Shown: positions 26,127 through 35,188, counted from the first letter of the stretch. The stretch is DNA of 57,534 nt from Bacteroidales bacterium (GCA_024400545.1 JAKSMO010000006.1:1-57534), one strand, 5' to 3'. Program-made: numbers and translations. The notes: a model not told the origin generated them from the letters alone.

Positions 26127-26807
26127 ATGAAGAAAGTTTTATTTTTTGCTGCTTTGATTTGCGGCTTAGTGATTCCTAACGCAAAGGGTCAGATTGGTCT
26201 CCTCTACAACGGTCAGTGCTATCAGCCTGGCGAGACCGTGGTTGTCGCTATCCAAAAGACCGACCATTCCGTCCGTTCCATCGGTTTCCGCAACATGGGT
26301 TCCGGCATCATCTCCGGTGTGGTTGCTACTATGACCGAAGTTGAGACCAACGGTGTTGTGGCTTGGGGCATGTGCACTGGCGACCAGTGCGTGGCCACCC
26401 TCACCAGCGCACCTTTCGACCTGCCTCCTGCCGAGGACTACACCACCTTCTCTATTGATATCGATATCGAGGACGTAGCTAACCCCTATGGCGTATATAA
26501 CCTCAACTTGGTCAGCGGTCTTGTCGATTGTGGTTTTGTAGTTCGTTTTGAGGCTGGTAGCCAGGGCATCAACGATGTTGTTGCCAATGCCAGTGTCAGC
26601 GCTTACCCCAACCCCGCTCAGGGCCAGGTCAGCATGAACTACAGTGTCGAGCAGCCCTCCACCCTTGCCATCTATGACGCTCAGGGTCGTGTGGTTCGCC
26701 AGATGAATGTGCAGGGCGAAGGCACCTTGCAGGTCAATGGTCTTGCCGCCGGCATCTATGCCTATGGCATTGCTGGTAGCCAGATGCACAAACTGATTGT
26801 GAAATAG
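26127..26807 (+). CDS. exported protein with T9SS type A sorting domain
   Basis: 226 aa. Signal peptide MKKVLFFAALICGLVIPNA, then a beta-rich mature domain of about 130 residues without a known family. The last about 75 residues are a T9SS C-terminal domain: YPNPAQGQVSMNYSV, LAIYDAQGRVVRQM, GLAAGIYAYGIAG and the terminal KLIVK. The protein is therefore expected to cross the outer membrane through the Por machinery and be released or lipid-anchored. Codons ending in C or T at Gly, Thr and Val dominate, which suggests good expression. Confidence 0.85.
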   Translation: MKKVLFFAALICGLVIPNAKGQIGLLYNGQCYQPGETVVVAIQKTDHSVRSIGFRNMGSGIISGVVATMTEVETNGVVAWGMCTGDQCVATLTSAPFDLPPAEDYTTFSIDIDIEDVANPYGVYNLNLVSGLVDCGFVVRFEAGSQGINDVVANASVSAYPNPAQGQVSMNYSVEQPSTLAIYDAQGRVVRQMNVQGEGTLQVNGLAAGIYAYGIAGSQMHKLIVK

Positions 26808-26814
26808 TTTTTTA

Positions 26815-27055
26815 TGCTTAGTTGTTTAGTGGCTTAGATGTTTAGTTGTTGCAGCAACGTTTAAGCCACTAAGCTACTAAACAATTAAGCCAATAAGAAT
26901 ACTAGTTTAGTTGTTTAGTTGCTTAGTTGTTGCAGCAACGTTTAAGCCACTAAGCTACTAAACAATTAAGCCAATAAGAATACTAGTTTAGTTGCTTAGA
27001 TGTTTAGTTGTTGTCGCAACGTTTAAGCTACTAAACAACTAAGCAACTTAACAAC
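26815..27055. repeat. 81-bp tandem palindromic repeats, three copies
   Basis: The core GTTGTTGCAGCAACGTTTAA recurs with an exact 81-base period (GCAGCAACGT at 26851 and 26932, GTCGCAACGT at 27013). Each copy is a hairpin: the TTAGTTG/TTTAGT words left of the core are mirrored by ACTAAGC/AACTAAGC to the right. The first two copies are nearly identical, including the ATACTAG joint; the third is diverged. Related single copies lie at 23341-23375 and 53124-53203. Confidence 0.75.
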
Positions 27056-27092
27056 TCATAAACCCATAAACCAATAACCTCATAACCACAAA

Positions 27093-27476
27093 ATGCTATC
27101 CCTCAACAACGTAAATCACATCGCCATCCTCTGTTCCGACTATCAGCGGTCGCTGCGGTTCTACCAAGACGTGCTTGGCTGCACTCTTATCTCCGAAGAA
27201 ATCCGCGACGGTGGCAAATTCATTCTCACCCGCCTGGCACTCAACGGTGTATATACCCTCGAACTCTTTGCCTTCGACCGCTACATCCAGCGTCCCGCTG
27301 AGCCCGAAACCCTCGGCCTCCGCCATCTGGCCTTCACCGTTGACAGTCTGGAAAAAGCTGTGGAAGAACTTGATCGCCTGGGCGTGGAACACGAGGCCAT
27401 CCGCGACCTCCCCACCATGCGTATCCTCTTCTTTGCCGACCCCGATGGCCTTCCTATCGAACTAGTTGAGGCATAG
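27093..27476 (+). CDS. VOC family (glyoxalase/dioxygenase-fold) protein
   Basis: 127 aa, one two-module VOC domain. It has LNNVNHIAILCSDYQRSLRF at the start with the first metal His (H10), GVYTLELFAF with Glu, LRHLAFTV with His and a final LPIELVEA with Glu, the four metal-ligand positions. It resembles the SMU1112c/YaeR type of small glyoxalase-like proteins; the substrate is unknown. The TPR gene follows after 9 bp, so both are probably cotranscribed. Confidence 0.88.
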   Translation: MLSLNNVNHIAILCSDYQRSLRFYQDVLGCTLISEEIRDGGKFILTRLALNGVYTLELFAFDRYIQRPAEPETLGLRHLAFTVDSLEKAVEELDRLGVEHEAIRDLPTMRILFFADPDGLPIELVEA

Positions 27477-27485
27477 TAAAATATT

Positions 27486-29003
27486 ATGACTGACGAATAT
27501 ATCCGCTTAGGGCAGAAACAACTTGACGAGGGCAATCTCAAGCAGGCTTTGGAATATTTCCATGCCGCTAGGGAGTTGCAACCCGACAATGCCGAGGTAA
27601 TCTTCTATATAGGACTCACCTATAGCAAGATGGGGCAAGCCGAAGAGGCTATCAAATGCTACCGCAAATCGTTAGAATTGGACCCCGAAGCTTCGGGTGC
27701 TTGGACTAATTTGGGCAACAAATATGACGAGCTGAAGCAGTATGATTTGGCCGAAGAATGCTACAGGAGGTCGAGCCTTGTGGACCCCGATGACGACAAT
27801 AATTATGTGGAATGGGGTCGCATGTACCAAAATCAAGAACGCTACGAGGAAGCCTTGGCTTTCTACGAAGAAGCCACCCGCATCAATCCCGACAACGAAG
27901 ATGCCTGGGACAACCAGTCTGACTGTCTGCGTAATCTAGAAAAATGGGACGCGACCGCCGAGATATGCGAAGAACTCGTCAGCCGTTGGCCCGAAGAAGC
28001 GCGCTACTGGTCGAATGGCACCGTGGCATATTGGTGTATCGACAACTACGAGCGCATGCTTTTCTTCGCCCAAAAGACCTTGGAAATGCGCCCCGATTCG
28101 GCACAAGCCCACGACCTTATGGGTCGAGCTCTGCGGGGATTAGACCGCACTGAAGAAGCACTTGCGGAGTTCGAGAACGCCTTGCAAATCGAACCCGATG
28201 ATGAAATCATGGGGCAGAAAGTCGATTGCCTATTTGATTTGCAGCGCTATGAAGAAACTATACAATACGGCCGCCCCCTGGCCGAGCGCACCAACGACGA
28301 AAACTATTGGAACCTAAGTGGTCGTGCACATTACAAACTCGGCAATTTCGAGGAGGCTATAGACTGCCTTAAAGCCGCGCTGGAGATAGACCCCAATTGC
28401 GAGTCCGCCCTGAGCAACCTGGCCGATGTCTATTGCGACCAAAAAGAGTACGACAAGGCCATAGAACTCTATCTGAAAGCCTATGACCTAGCCCCGGAAC
28501 GCTACTACGACCTCAACGGCGCGGCCTACTGCCTGATAGAGCAGAAACGATTTCAAGAGGCCGTGCCATATCTCGTAGAGCTGCTGCCCCATGCCCAGGA
28601 GTTGGACGCACAAGTCCCCGCCCGCCTGGGCTACTGCTACCAGCACCTGCAGCAATACGATGAGGCTGTGAAATACTACCGCCTGGAGATGGAATTGCCC
28701 CACGACGACAACGTTATAAACCAACAACTGCTTCATTCCATAGCCCTTTGCCACAAAAATGCCGGCCGCCTCGAAGAGTCAGCAAACAGCTGGCGCGAGC
28801 TGATGGCGATGACCGAAGACCACGAGACTCAGGCCTATTGCTATGCCGCCATTGCCGACATCTATTTCGACCTTGGGCGCTTTGCCGAAGCTTTGGAGAT
28901 GATAGAGCGTGCCATGGTACTCGACCCCGACGAAGAAGAATACAAAGAGAGCCGCAATCGCATTGCCAAGGCGACCAAGAAAAAGTGGCCTCGGCTTTTC
29001 TAA
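27486..29003 (+). CDS. tetratricopeptide-repeat protein
   Basis: 505 aa, almost entirely TPR units of 34 residues (for example GQKQLDEGNLKQALEYFHAA, GLTYSKMGQAEEAIKCYRKS, ALAFYEEATRINPDNEDAWD). There is no signal peptide or membrane segment, so a cytoplasmic scaffold is likely. It is acidic and ends with a basic KATKKKWPRLF tail. The partner is unknown. Confidence 0.9.
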   Translation: MTDEYIRLGQKQLDEGNLKQALEYFHAARELQPDNAEVIFYIGLTYSKMGQAEEAIKCYRKSLELDPEASGAWTNLGNKYDELKQYDLAEECYRRSSLVDPDDDNNYVEWGRMYQNQERYEEALAFYEEATRINPDNEDAWDNQSDCLRNLEKWDATAEICEELVSRWPEEARYWSNGTVAYWCIDNYERMLFFAQKTLEMRPDSAQAHDLMGRALRGLDRTEEALAEFENALQIEPDDEIMGQKVDCLFDLQRYEETIQYGRPLAERTNDENYWNLSGRAHYKLGNFEEAIDCLKAALEIDPNCESALSNLADVYCDQKEYDKAIELYLKAYDLAPERYYDLNGAAYCLIEQKRFQEAVPYLVELLPHAQELDAQVPARLGYCYQHLQQYDEAVKYYRLEMELPHDDNVINQQLLHSIALCHKNAGRLEESANSWRELMAMTEDHETQAYCYAAIADIYFDLGRFAEALEMIERAMVLDPDEEEYKESRNRIAKATKKKWPRLF

Positions 29004-29114
29004 ATGCCGTCTTTTGGCACAAATCAGCCCTATAACATAAGCCAAAACAGTGCTCTTTTTCACTATTCAAAATAGTAATTTATTAATATTTTCCTTTATT
29101 AAAAGAAAAAAGTG

Positions 29115-29122
29115 TATCTTTG
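29115..29122 (+). promoter_or_regulatory. -7 box of kbl promoter
   Basis: TATCTTTG matches TAnnTTTG, 44 bases before the kbl ATG, leaving an A-rich leader of the type seen before well-translated Bacteroidetes genes. Confidence 0.75.
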
Positions 29123-29166
29123 TAGGTTAGATAATAAATAAAAAAATAACATAAAACATTGTAATT

Positions 29167-30351
29167 ATGTATACTAAGTTTCAAGAGTATCTGCAAAAAG
29201 AAATCGCCAACATCAAAGCTGACGGTCTTTACAAAGAAGAACGCATCATTGAGTCCGCTCAGGGTGCTGAAATTATGGTAAAGGGCAAAAAATGCCTCAA
29301 CTTCTGCGCCAACAACTACCTCGGCCTTGCCAACAACCCCGAACTTATCGAGGCTGCCAAGAAAGGTATGGACGCTCGCGGTTTCGGTATGGCTTCCGTC
29401 CGCTTCATCTGCGGTTGCCAGGATATGCACAAGCAGCTCGAGAAGAAGATTGCTGATTTCTTTGGCACCGAAGATACCATCCTCTACGCTGCTGCTTTTG
29501 ATGCTAACGGTGGTGTTTTCGAGCCCCTCCTCGGCGCAGAAGACGCTATCATCAGCGACTCTTTGAACCACGCTTCCATTATCGACGGTGTCCGCCTCTG
29601 CAAGGCTCAGCGTTTCCGCTATGCCAATGCCGATATGGCCGACCTCGAAGAACAACTCAAGGCTGCTCAGAGCTGCCGTTTCCGTCTCATCGTTACCGAC
29701 GGTGTGTTCTCTATGGACGGTAATGTTTGCCCCCTCGACAAAATCTACGAGTTGGCTAAGAAATACGACGCTATGGTTATGGTTGACGAAAGCCACTCCG
29801 CTGGCGTAGTTGGTAAGACCGGCCGTGGCGTGACCGAGCGCTTCAACCTCCGTGGCGAAATCGAAATCCTCACCGGTACCCTCGGTAAGGCATTTGGTGG
29901 CGCTATGGGTGGCTTCACCACTGGTAAGAAGGAGATCATCGACATGCTCCGTCAGCGCAGCCGTCCCTATCTCTTCTCCAACTCCATGGCTCCCGGCCTC
30001 GTGGCTGCAGGTTGCCGTATGTTCGACATGATGAGCGAGACCAACCACCTCCAGGATAAGCTCCACGAGAACACCGACTACTTCCTCCGCCGCATGAAGG
30101 AAGAAGGTTTCGACTGCAAACCCTCCGAGAGCGCTATCTGCGCCGTGATGATCTACGACGCCGCTAAGAGCCAGGTTTATGCTGCCAAGATGCAGGAAAA
30201 GGGCATCTTCGTCACCGGCTTCTACTATCCCGTCGTTCCCAAGGGCCAGGCTCGCATCCGCGTCCAGGTAAGCGCAGCTCACGAGCATGCTCACCTCGAC
30301 CAGTGCGTTGAAGCATTCAAAGCCGTCCGCGCCGAAATCGAAGGAAAATAG
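29167..30351 (+). CDS. kbl: glycine C-acetyltransferase (2-amino-3-ketobutyrate CoA ligase)
   Basis: 394 aa, full length for the alpha-oxoamine synthase family. The PLP lysine is in GTLGKAFGG and the cofactor Asp/His in VDESHSAGVVG. It splits 2-amino-3-oxobutanoate with CoA to glycine and acetyl-CoA. The next gene is a threonine 3-dehydrogenase, which makes that substrate, so the pair degrades threonine. Strong preference for C-ending codons (CTC, ATC, TTC) suggests high expression. Confidence 0.94.
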   Translation: MYTKFQEYLQKEIANIKADGLYKEERIIESAQGAEIMVKGKKCLNFCANNYLGLANNPELIEAAKKGMDARGFGMASVRFICGCQDMHKQLEKKIADFFGTEDTILYAAAFDANGGVFEPLLGAEDAIISDSLNHASIIDGVRLCKAQRFRYANADMADLEEQLKAAQSCRFRLIVTDGVFSMDGNVCPLDKIYELAKKYDAMVMVDESHSAGVVGKTGRGVTERFNLRGEIEILTGTLGKAFGGAMGGFTTGKKEIIDMLRQRSRPYLFSNSMAPGLVAAGCRMFDMMSETNHLQDKLHENTDYFLRRMKEEGFDCKPSESAICAVMIYDAAKSQVYAAKMQEKGIFVTGFYYPVVPKGQARIRVQVSAAHEHAHLDQCVEAFKAVRAEIEGK

Positions 30352-30360
30352 GTTTTAATG

Positions 30361-30553
30361 TAGAGTGTAGCATGTAGATTGTAGAGTGGGCTGCCGCATC
30401 ACGTTGTCAACTCGACACCGCACCCAGAACTCCACAATCTACATTCTACAATCTCAATCCATAATTATTAACAAATCGAATGTAAGAAATAGCAGTTGCG
30501 ACAAAAAAACACGTACCCGTAACTCTACAATCTACATTCTACAATTTACAATC
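30361..30553. repeat. word-repeat spacer between kbl and tdh
   Basis: GTAGATTGTAGAG on the left is answered by CACAATCTACATTCTACAAT and, about 100 bases on, by CTACAATCTACATTCTACAA. The spacer can therefore pair in two alternative ways. No promoter box is obvious. It could be an intercistronic hairpin limiting tdh transcription, or a repeat insertion. Confidence 0.5.
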
Positions 30554-30556
30554 TAA

Positions 30557-31504
30557 ATGAAAAATATCCTTATCGTTGGCGCAGGCGGACAGATCGGTTC
30601 CGAACTTACTCGCAACCTGCGCGATATCTATGGTGATGACCATGTGGTTTGCTCCGACCTGCGTCCTCTTAAGGGCGCCGACTATGAGCGCGGCCCCATT
30701 GAGCGCATCGACTCCACTCAGATTATGCAGATTGCCGAAGCTGTAAAGAAATACAACATCGACACCATCTACAACCTCGCAGCCATCCTCTCCGCCACCG
30801 CTGAGCTCAACCCCATGCTCGGTTGGAATGTAGGTATCGGCTCCTTGGTCAACTGCCTCGAAGTGGCTCGCCTCTTCGGCTGCGCCGTCTTCACTCCTAG
30901 CTCCATTGGTGCTTTTGGTCCCAGCACTCCTCATGTGATGACTCCCCAGGACACCATACAGCGTCCTACCACCATCTATGGTGTTACTAAGGTCACCGGC
31001 GAGCTCCTCTCCGACTACTACTTCAAACGCTTTGGCGTCGACACCCGTTCCGTCCGCTTCCCCGGCCTCATCAGCCATCTTACCCTCCCTGGCGGCGGTA
31101 CTACTGACTACGCTGTTGAGATTTACTACTCTGCCGTTAAAGGCGAGAAATTCATCTGCCCTCTTGAAAAAGGCACCCTCATGGACATGATGTACATGCC
31201 CGATGCTCAGAAGGCCATGATCGACATCATGGAGGCTGACCCCACCAAGCTCGTTCACCGCAACAGCTTCAACGTCACCGCTATGAGCTTCGCTCCCGAA
31301 ACCATCTTCGCCGAAATCAAGAAGCACTACCCCAACTTCGAGATGGAATACCGTCCCGAGCCCATCAAGCAGGCCATCGCCAATTCCTGGCCCGACTGCA
31401 TGGATGACTCTTGCGCTCGCAACGAATGGGGCTGGAATCCTCAGTACGATCTCGCCAAGATGACTGTCGATATGATCGACAATCTCAAGAAAAAACTTCT
31501 CTAA
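30557..31504 (+). CDS. tdh: L-threonine 3-dehydrogenase, NAD-epimerase (SDR) type
   Basis: 315 aa. Extended SDR with nucleotide motif VGAGGQIGSE at the N-terminus, NLAAILSA, and the YxxxK catalytic pair in YGVTK preceded by TPSSIGAFG. It belongs to the short-chain type of threonine dehydrogenase rather than the zinc type. It oxidises threonine to 2-amino-3-oxobutanoate with NAD+, feeding Kbl upstream. Confidence 0.92.
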   Translation: MKNILIVGAGGQIGSELTRNLRDIYGDDHVVCSDLRPLKGADYERGPIERIDSTQIMQIAEAVKKYNIDTIYNLAAILSATAELNPMLGWNVGIGSLVNCLEVARLFGCAVFTPSSIGAFGPSTPHVMTPQDTIQRPTTIYGVTKVTGELLSDYYFKRFGVDTRSVRFPGLISHLTLPGGGTTDYAVEIYYSAVKGEKFICPLEKGTLMDMMYMPDAQKAMIDIMEADPTKLVHRNSFNVTAMSFAPETIFAEIKKHYPNFEMEYRPEPIKQAIANSWPDCMDDSCARNEWGWNPQYDLAKMTVDMIDNLKKKLL

Positions 31505-31523
31505 TCGTATAGAGTAAATAGTT

Positions 31524-31572
31524 AAGGTGAACAGTGAAATGACGTATGATTTGTCGAATCACTGTTCACCTT
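31524..31572 (+). terminator. terminator after tdh
   Basis: 14-bp arms AAGGTGAACAGTGA (31524-31537) and TCACTGTTCACCTT (31559-31572), followed by TCTTTTG. GTGAACAGTGA is a word reused in several spacers of this window. Confidence 0.7.
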
Positions 31573-31684
31573 TCTTTTGTCCCCTAGTTACTGAATTAGT
31601 AAGACCAATTATAGCCTATTTCTGATTATAGTATAGCTCGTTGGCGGATGAAGGTTTATAGGTCAAGTACCTCAATAATAAGTC

Positions 31685-32506
31685 TTATTCAGAAAGGTCT
31701 TTGCCAGGGTGATACGTGTCGTCGGGCCAGGGGAATTTGATGGTTTCCGGAACGAAGTATCGGCCTATTTTGTAGTCGATATTGGCCTTATGGGCCTGAC
31801 TGAGCTGGTGTTTGCGGTGGATACGGTAAGTGCGCCCGTCCTTGAGAAAGAATGCCCCAGTTTGATGGAAACGGAAAGCAATGTCATTCTCAATACATTG
31901 TTGGCGGATATTTAGCACCCAATTGTAGTCACAAACCCTCGCATTGACTCCGCTTTCGCCGCTTACGGCCACTTCTTCGATTTCAGAAGAGAGATATGGT
32001 CGTAGGTTGATGTCTGAGAGTATTGGGGCTGCCATTATGGATTTATGACAAATGGGTAGTTGCAGGAAAATGGGTAGTCGCAAGTCAGCCATGGCCTGAT
32101 TCTCAACAGTACAACCCACCATCACGTTCGGATATCCATTCCCCCAATCAGAGGGAAGGCACTCTGCCATGCGGTCGATTCGTTTGGTGAAGAAGTAAAA
32201 GATACAATCGGAGCGTTGACGAATCATGTCCCAGCATTCTTGTCTCCAAGAGTCCGCATCAGGATGTAGGAAGTCGGAGGTGAAGCATGTAAAGATGACC
32301 TTATGGGACGCTATTTTATAAGTTTTGTCGCGCCGACGCTTGACGGGAAGGTTGAAATTTGCTGTCTTGCGGATGATGTCTGAACGGGTGGGGGCGCTAT
32401 ACATCTCATCTTGTCGAAAGACATAGCAATGAAGACATCCGGCACTGATCTTGGTGCATCCGTGCCAGGGATTCCAGTCCACATACATGTCCCAGTCTTC
32501 AGCCAT
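31685..32506 (-). CDS. DUF5131 (phage Gp37/Gp68-like) protein
   Basis: 273 aa from ATG 32506 (MAEDWDMYVDWNPWHGCTKI); an upstream extension to 32566 lacks protein character. The family signature is WNPWHGCTKISAGCLHCYVF, three Cys of a radical-SAM-like cluster motif, then FTCFTSDFLH and FYFFTKRIDRM. DUF5131 proteins occur in phages and scattered bacterial loci; their reaction is not established. No other phage gene is nearby, so it may be a solitary acquisition. Confidence 0.85.
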   Translation of the reverse strand: MAEDWDMYVDWNPWHGCTKISAGCLHCYVFRQDEMYSAPTRSDIIRKTANFNLPVKRRRDKTYKIASHKVIFTCFTSDFLHPDADSWRQECWDMIRQRSDCIFYFFTKRIDRMAECLPSDWGNGYPNVMVGCTVENQAMADLRLPIFLQLPICHKSIMAAPILSDINLRPYLSSEIEEVAVSGESGVNARVCDYNWVLNIRQQCIENDIAFRFHQTGAFFLKDGRTYRIHRKHQLSQAHKANIDYKIGRYFVPETIKFPWPDDTYHPGKDLSE

Positions 32507-32605
32507 TACCGGTGAGGAATTGTTGCAAGATATTGTTTGGATGATAGAAACTGCGGTGAATACCAAATAATATGCTTGGTATTCACCGCAATTGTTTGTG
32601 CTGAA

Positions 32606-33637
32606 TTATTTCTGTGAAAATTCTTTGATGCGCTGTTCTTCGCTGCGATGACAAACAAGGATTTGCCCGCCTTTTTCGGAGACGATATATCCGTCCAGCC
32701 CTTGAAGAACCACTTTCTTGGCATCTTCGGCATGGACCACGCAGTTGCTACATTCATACATGTGGATGTTGCCCACAGCGCCGTTGTTCTGCTCGTCGTG
32801 GCTCAGTTTGTCGTGGAGTGAAGCCCAGTTGCCAAGGTCGCTCCAGCCGAAGTCGGCAGGGTGGGTGAATACTTTACTGGCAGCGGCGGCGGGTTCCATG
32901 ACGGCGTAGTCGATGGAGATTTTCTCGCAGTTGGGGAAGATGGTTTGCACGTCGAGGTAGGTCTTCATCTTGTCCATTTGTTCGGCCAGGGTGGGTTTGT
33001 AGGTCTTGATGGCAGAGGTGATGGTGTTGGCATTCCACACAAAGATGCCGGCGTTCCAGAGGTAATTGCCATCGGCGAGGTATTCTTTGGCGGTTTCGAG
33101 GTTGGGCTTTTCCTTGAAGGCGTCAACGTGTTCTATTTCGCCTTGAGCTTTCCTGCCGGTGCTCTTGATATATCCATAGCCTGTCTCGGGACGGCTGGGT
33201 TTGATGCCAATGGTAACGATGGCGTTGCTCTCAGCAGTGAATTCTAGTGCGTTGTTGATGACTCGGCGGAATTCTTCGGGATTCATTACGATGGCGTCGG
33301 CGGGTGTTACTACGATGTTTGCATCAGGGCTTTCGGCTTTGATGCACCAGCAGGCCCAGGCAATGCAGGGGGCGGTGTTGCGTGCTGCGGGTTCGGCCAA
33401 GATATGGTTGGCGGGGATGCCGGGCAGCTGCTGCCTCACAATGTCAACATACGAGGCATTGGTTACAACCCAGAAGTTTTCCATGGGGCAGATGCCTTGG
33501 AAACGATCGACGGTGAGTTGGATAAGGGTACGGCCACAGCCCAGAATGTCGATGAATTGTTTAGGGTATTCGGGTGTGCTGAGCGGCCAAAAACGGCTGC
33601 CAATGCCGCCGGCCATGATTACTACTTGGTTTTCCAT
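32606..33637 (-). CDS. manC: mannose-1-phosphate guanylyltransferase
   Basis: 343 aa, the short form without the fused isomerase domain. The nucleotidyltransferase motif is MAGGIGSRFWPLSTPEYPKQ; also AEPAARNTAPC, FKEKPNLETAKEYL and DYAVMEPA. It makes GDP-mannose for glycans and capsule precursors in the cytoplasm. No glycan cluster surrounds it. Confidence 0.94.
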   Translation of the reverse strand: MENQVVIMAGGIGSRFWPLSTPEYPKQFIDILGCGRTLIQLTVDRFQGICPMENFWVVTNASYVDIVRQQLPGIPANHILAEPAARNTAPCIAWACWCIKAESPDANIVVTPADAIVMNPEEFRRVINNALEFTAESNAIVTIGIKPSRPETGYGYIKSTGRKAQGEIEHVDAFKEKPNLETAKEYLADGNYLWNAGIFVWNANTITSAIKTYKPTLAEQMDKMKTYLDVQTIFPNCEKISIDYAVMEPAAAASKVFTHPADFGWSDLGNWASLHDKLSHDEQNNGAVGNIHMYECSNCVVHAEDAKKVVLQGLDGYIVSEKGGQILVCHRSEEQRIKEFSQK

Positions 33638-33665
33638 GTTTTTGGTGTGTTGGGTGGTTTTGGTA

Positions 33666-33733
33666 AAGGGTGATCAGGCAAAAGAGTATGCTTTTTTTTT
33701 GTATTGTCAGGTCACAATTCACTGATCACCCTT
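33666..33733. terminator. inverted repeat between trpS and manC
   Basis: AAGGGTGATCA (33666-33676) and TGATCACCCTT (33723-33733) flank a T-rich loop. It lies just past the trpS stop on the minus strand and just upstream of manC. It may be a hairpin terminator for trpS or a repeat element. Confidence 0.5.
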
Positions 33734-33745
33734 CACCATTAATCA

Positions 33746-34756
33746 CTAATTTCTATATCCGATGACGTGGCGTACTTCGTCAATAGTGCGTTTGGCGCTC
33801 TCGTGAGCTTTCTCCTTGCCCTGGTCCATAACGCGTTTGAGGTAGGCTTCGTCGGCTTGAATCTCTTCAATGCGGGTGCGGAAAGGCTCCACAAAGTTTA
33901 CCATGTCTTCGGCAAGCTGCTTCTTCATATCGCCATAACGAATCTCGCATTTGTTGTAGAGGTCGTTGAAATATTCTACAGTATCGGGGGTGGATACCAC
34001 CTTCATGAGGGTGAAAAGATTCTCGATTTCGACAGGCTTGGTCTGGTTCATCTCGGTGGGACCGCCGTCAGTCTTAGCCTTCATAATCTTTTTGCGGATT
34101 GATTTAGGATCCTCGTTCAGAAAGATGGCGTTGGCCTCGCCCTCGCTCTTACCCATTTTGCCGCTGCCGTCCAATCCTGGGATTTTCACCAGTTCGCTGC
34201 CGAAGTTGAATGCCTGGGGAAGGGGAAATACTTCGCTCTTGTACATGTTGTTGAAACGCTGGGCGAAAGTGCGTGTCATCTCCAAATGCTGCTCTTGATC
34301 TTTGCCAACGGGCACTTTGGTGGCTTTGTGGATAAGGATATCGGCGGCCATAAGGGTGGGGTAGGTGAGCAGACCGGCGTTCACGTTGTTGGGATTCTGA
34401 CGCACCTTATCTTTAAAGCTGGTCACACGTTCCAACTCTCCCAAGTAGGCATTCATGTTAAAGAAGAGGTATAGCTCGATAGTCTCAGGCAGGTCGCTCT
34501 GCAGGTAGATGGTTGATTTCTCGGGATCAAGACCACATGCCAGATATTGTGCCAGAATGGTGCGGGCATTATTATAGATGTCACCAGGGGTGGGGTGTGT
34601 GGTGAGCGAGTGATAGTCGGCGATAAAGAAGAAGCAGTCGTGCTCTTCCTGCATACGAACAAAGTTTTTCAAGGCACCAAAATAGTTGCCTAGATGAAGG
34701 TTGCCAGTGGGGCGGATGCCGCTACAAACAATCTCGCGTTTAGTTGTGTCAGTCAT
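33746..34756 (-). CDS. trpS: tryptophanyl-tRNA synthetase
   Basis: 336 aa. Class I features: SGIRPTGNLHLGNYFG with the HIGH-equivalent HLGN, and GLDGSGKMGKSEGEAN for KMSKS. It activates tryptophan for tRNA-Trp charging. The usual bacterial length is matched and the frame is intact. Confidence 0.96.
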   Translation of the reverse strand: MTDTTKREIVCSGIRPTGNLHLGNYFGALKNFVRMQEEHDCFFFIADYHSLTTHPTPGDIYNNARTILAQYLACGLDPEKSTIYLQSDLPETIELYLFFNMNAYLGELERVTSFKDKVRQNPNNVNAGLLTYPTLMAADILIHKATKVPVGKDQEQHLEMTRTFAQRFNNMYKSEVFPLPQAFNFGSELVKIPGLDGSGKMGKSEGEANAIFLNEDPKSIRKKIMKAKTDGGPTEMNQTKPVEIENLFTLMKVVSTPDTVEYFNDLYNKCEIRYGDMKKQLAEDMVNFVEPFRTRIEEIQADEAYLKRVMDQGKEKAHESAKRTIDEVRHVIGYRN

Positions 34757-34814
34757 ATAGATAATACTTTATTTCTTGTTGAATAGGAATAATAATCCGT
34801 TAAAAATGAAAATG

Positions 34815-34822
34815 CAAAGATA
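34815..34822 (-). promoter_or_regulatory. -7 box of trpS promoter
   Basis: Minus strand TATCTTTG, about 60 bases upstream of the trpS ATG. Confidence 0.7.
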
Positions 34823-34861
34823 CGAAAAAAAGATGGAAAAACGAAAAAAGTGATAGAAAAA

Positions 34862-34890
34862 AAATAAGGCCGACTTGGTCGGCCTTATTT
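34862..34890 (-). terminator. terminator of the acidic lipoprotein gene
   Basis: Perfect 13-bp arms AAATAAGGCCGAC (34862-34874) and GTCGGCCTTATTT (34878-34890) with a 3-base loop. The minus strand continues into a long T-rich stretch. Confidence 0.9.
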
Positions 34891-34908
34891 CCTTTAGTTG
34901 TGTTCAAC

Positions 34909-35097
34909 TTACTGAGCGTTGACTTCTTCAGCAACTTCTTCAGCAACCTCTTCAACCATGTTGGTGTCGCAGGTGGTCTCTTCAACCATCTCTTCAACAG
35001 CGGGAGTGTCGATTACTTCCTCCTCAGCGGGAGCATTGTTGCAAGCTGCGAAAGCGAACATGCCAGCGACAGCCATCAAGAACATTACTTTCTTCAT
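34909..35097 (-). CDS. small acidic lipoprotein, 62 aa
   Basis: The signal MKKVMFLMAVAGMFAFAAC ends in lipobox FAAC with Cys19. The mature 43 residues are Glu/Val-rich, with the EEVAEEVAEEV and EEVIDTPAVEEMVEE blocks and no aromatic residues. It has its own promoter and terminator, so it is monocistronic. Such abundant small lipoproteins are common in Bacteroidetes; the role is unknown. Confidence 0.75.
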   Translation of the reverse strand: MKKVMFLMAVAGMFAFAACNNAPAEEEVIDTPAVEEMVEETTCDTNMVEEVAEEVAEEVNAQ

Positions 35098-35188
35098 TTT
35101 TTTGTGTTTTTTTAAGTTATCTTTACTAAGTGTTAATTTGTCAGTTTTTTGTTTTTGAATTTGTTCCTTTTGGTCTCAAATTCGGTTG

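Noticed and set aside
26815..27055. CRISPR array
   Set aside because: The spacing DNA is repeated as well, so there are no unique spacers, and each unit is a hairpin.
29083..30294. 403-aa minus-strand open frame opposite kbl
   Set aside because: Shadow of kbl caused by its strong C-ending codon bias; no start signal or domain.
31685..32506. Prophage indicated by the Gp37/Gp68-like DUF5131 protein
   Set aside because: No integrase, capsid, tail or lysis genes are present within tens of kilobases.
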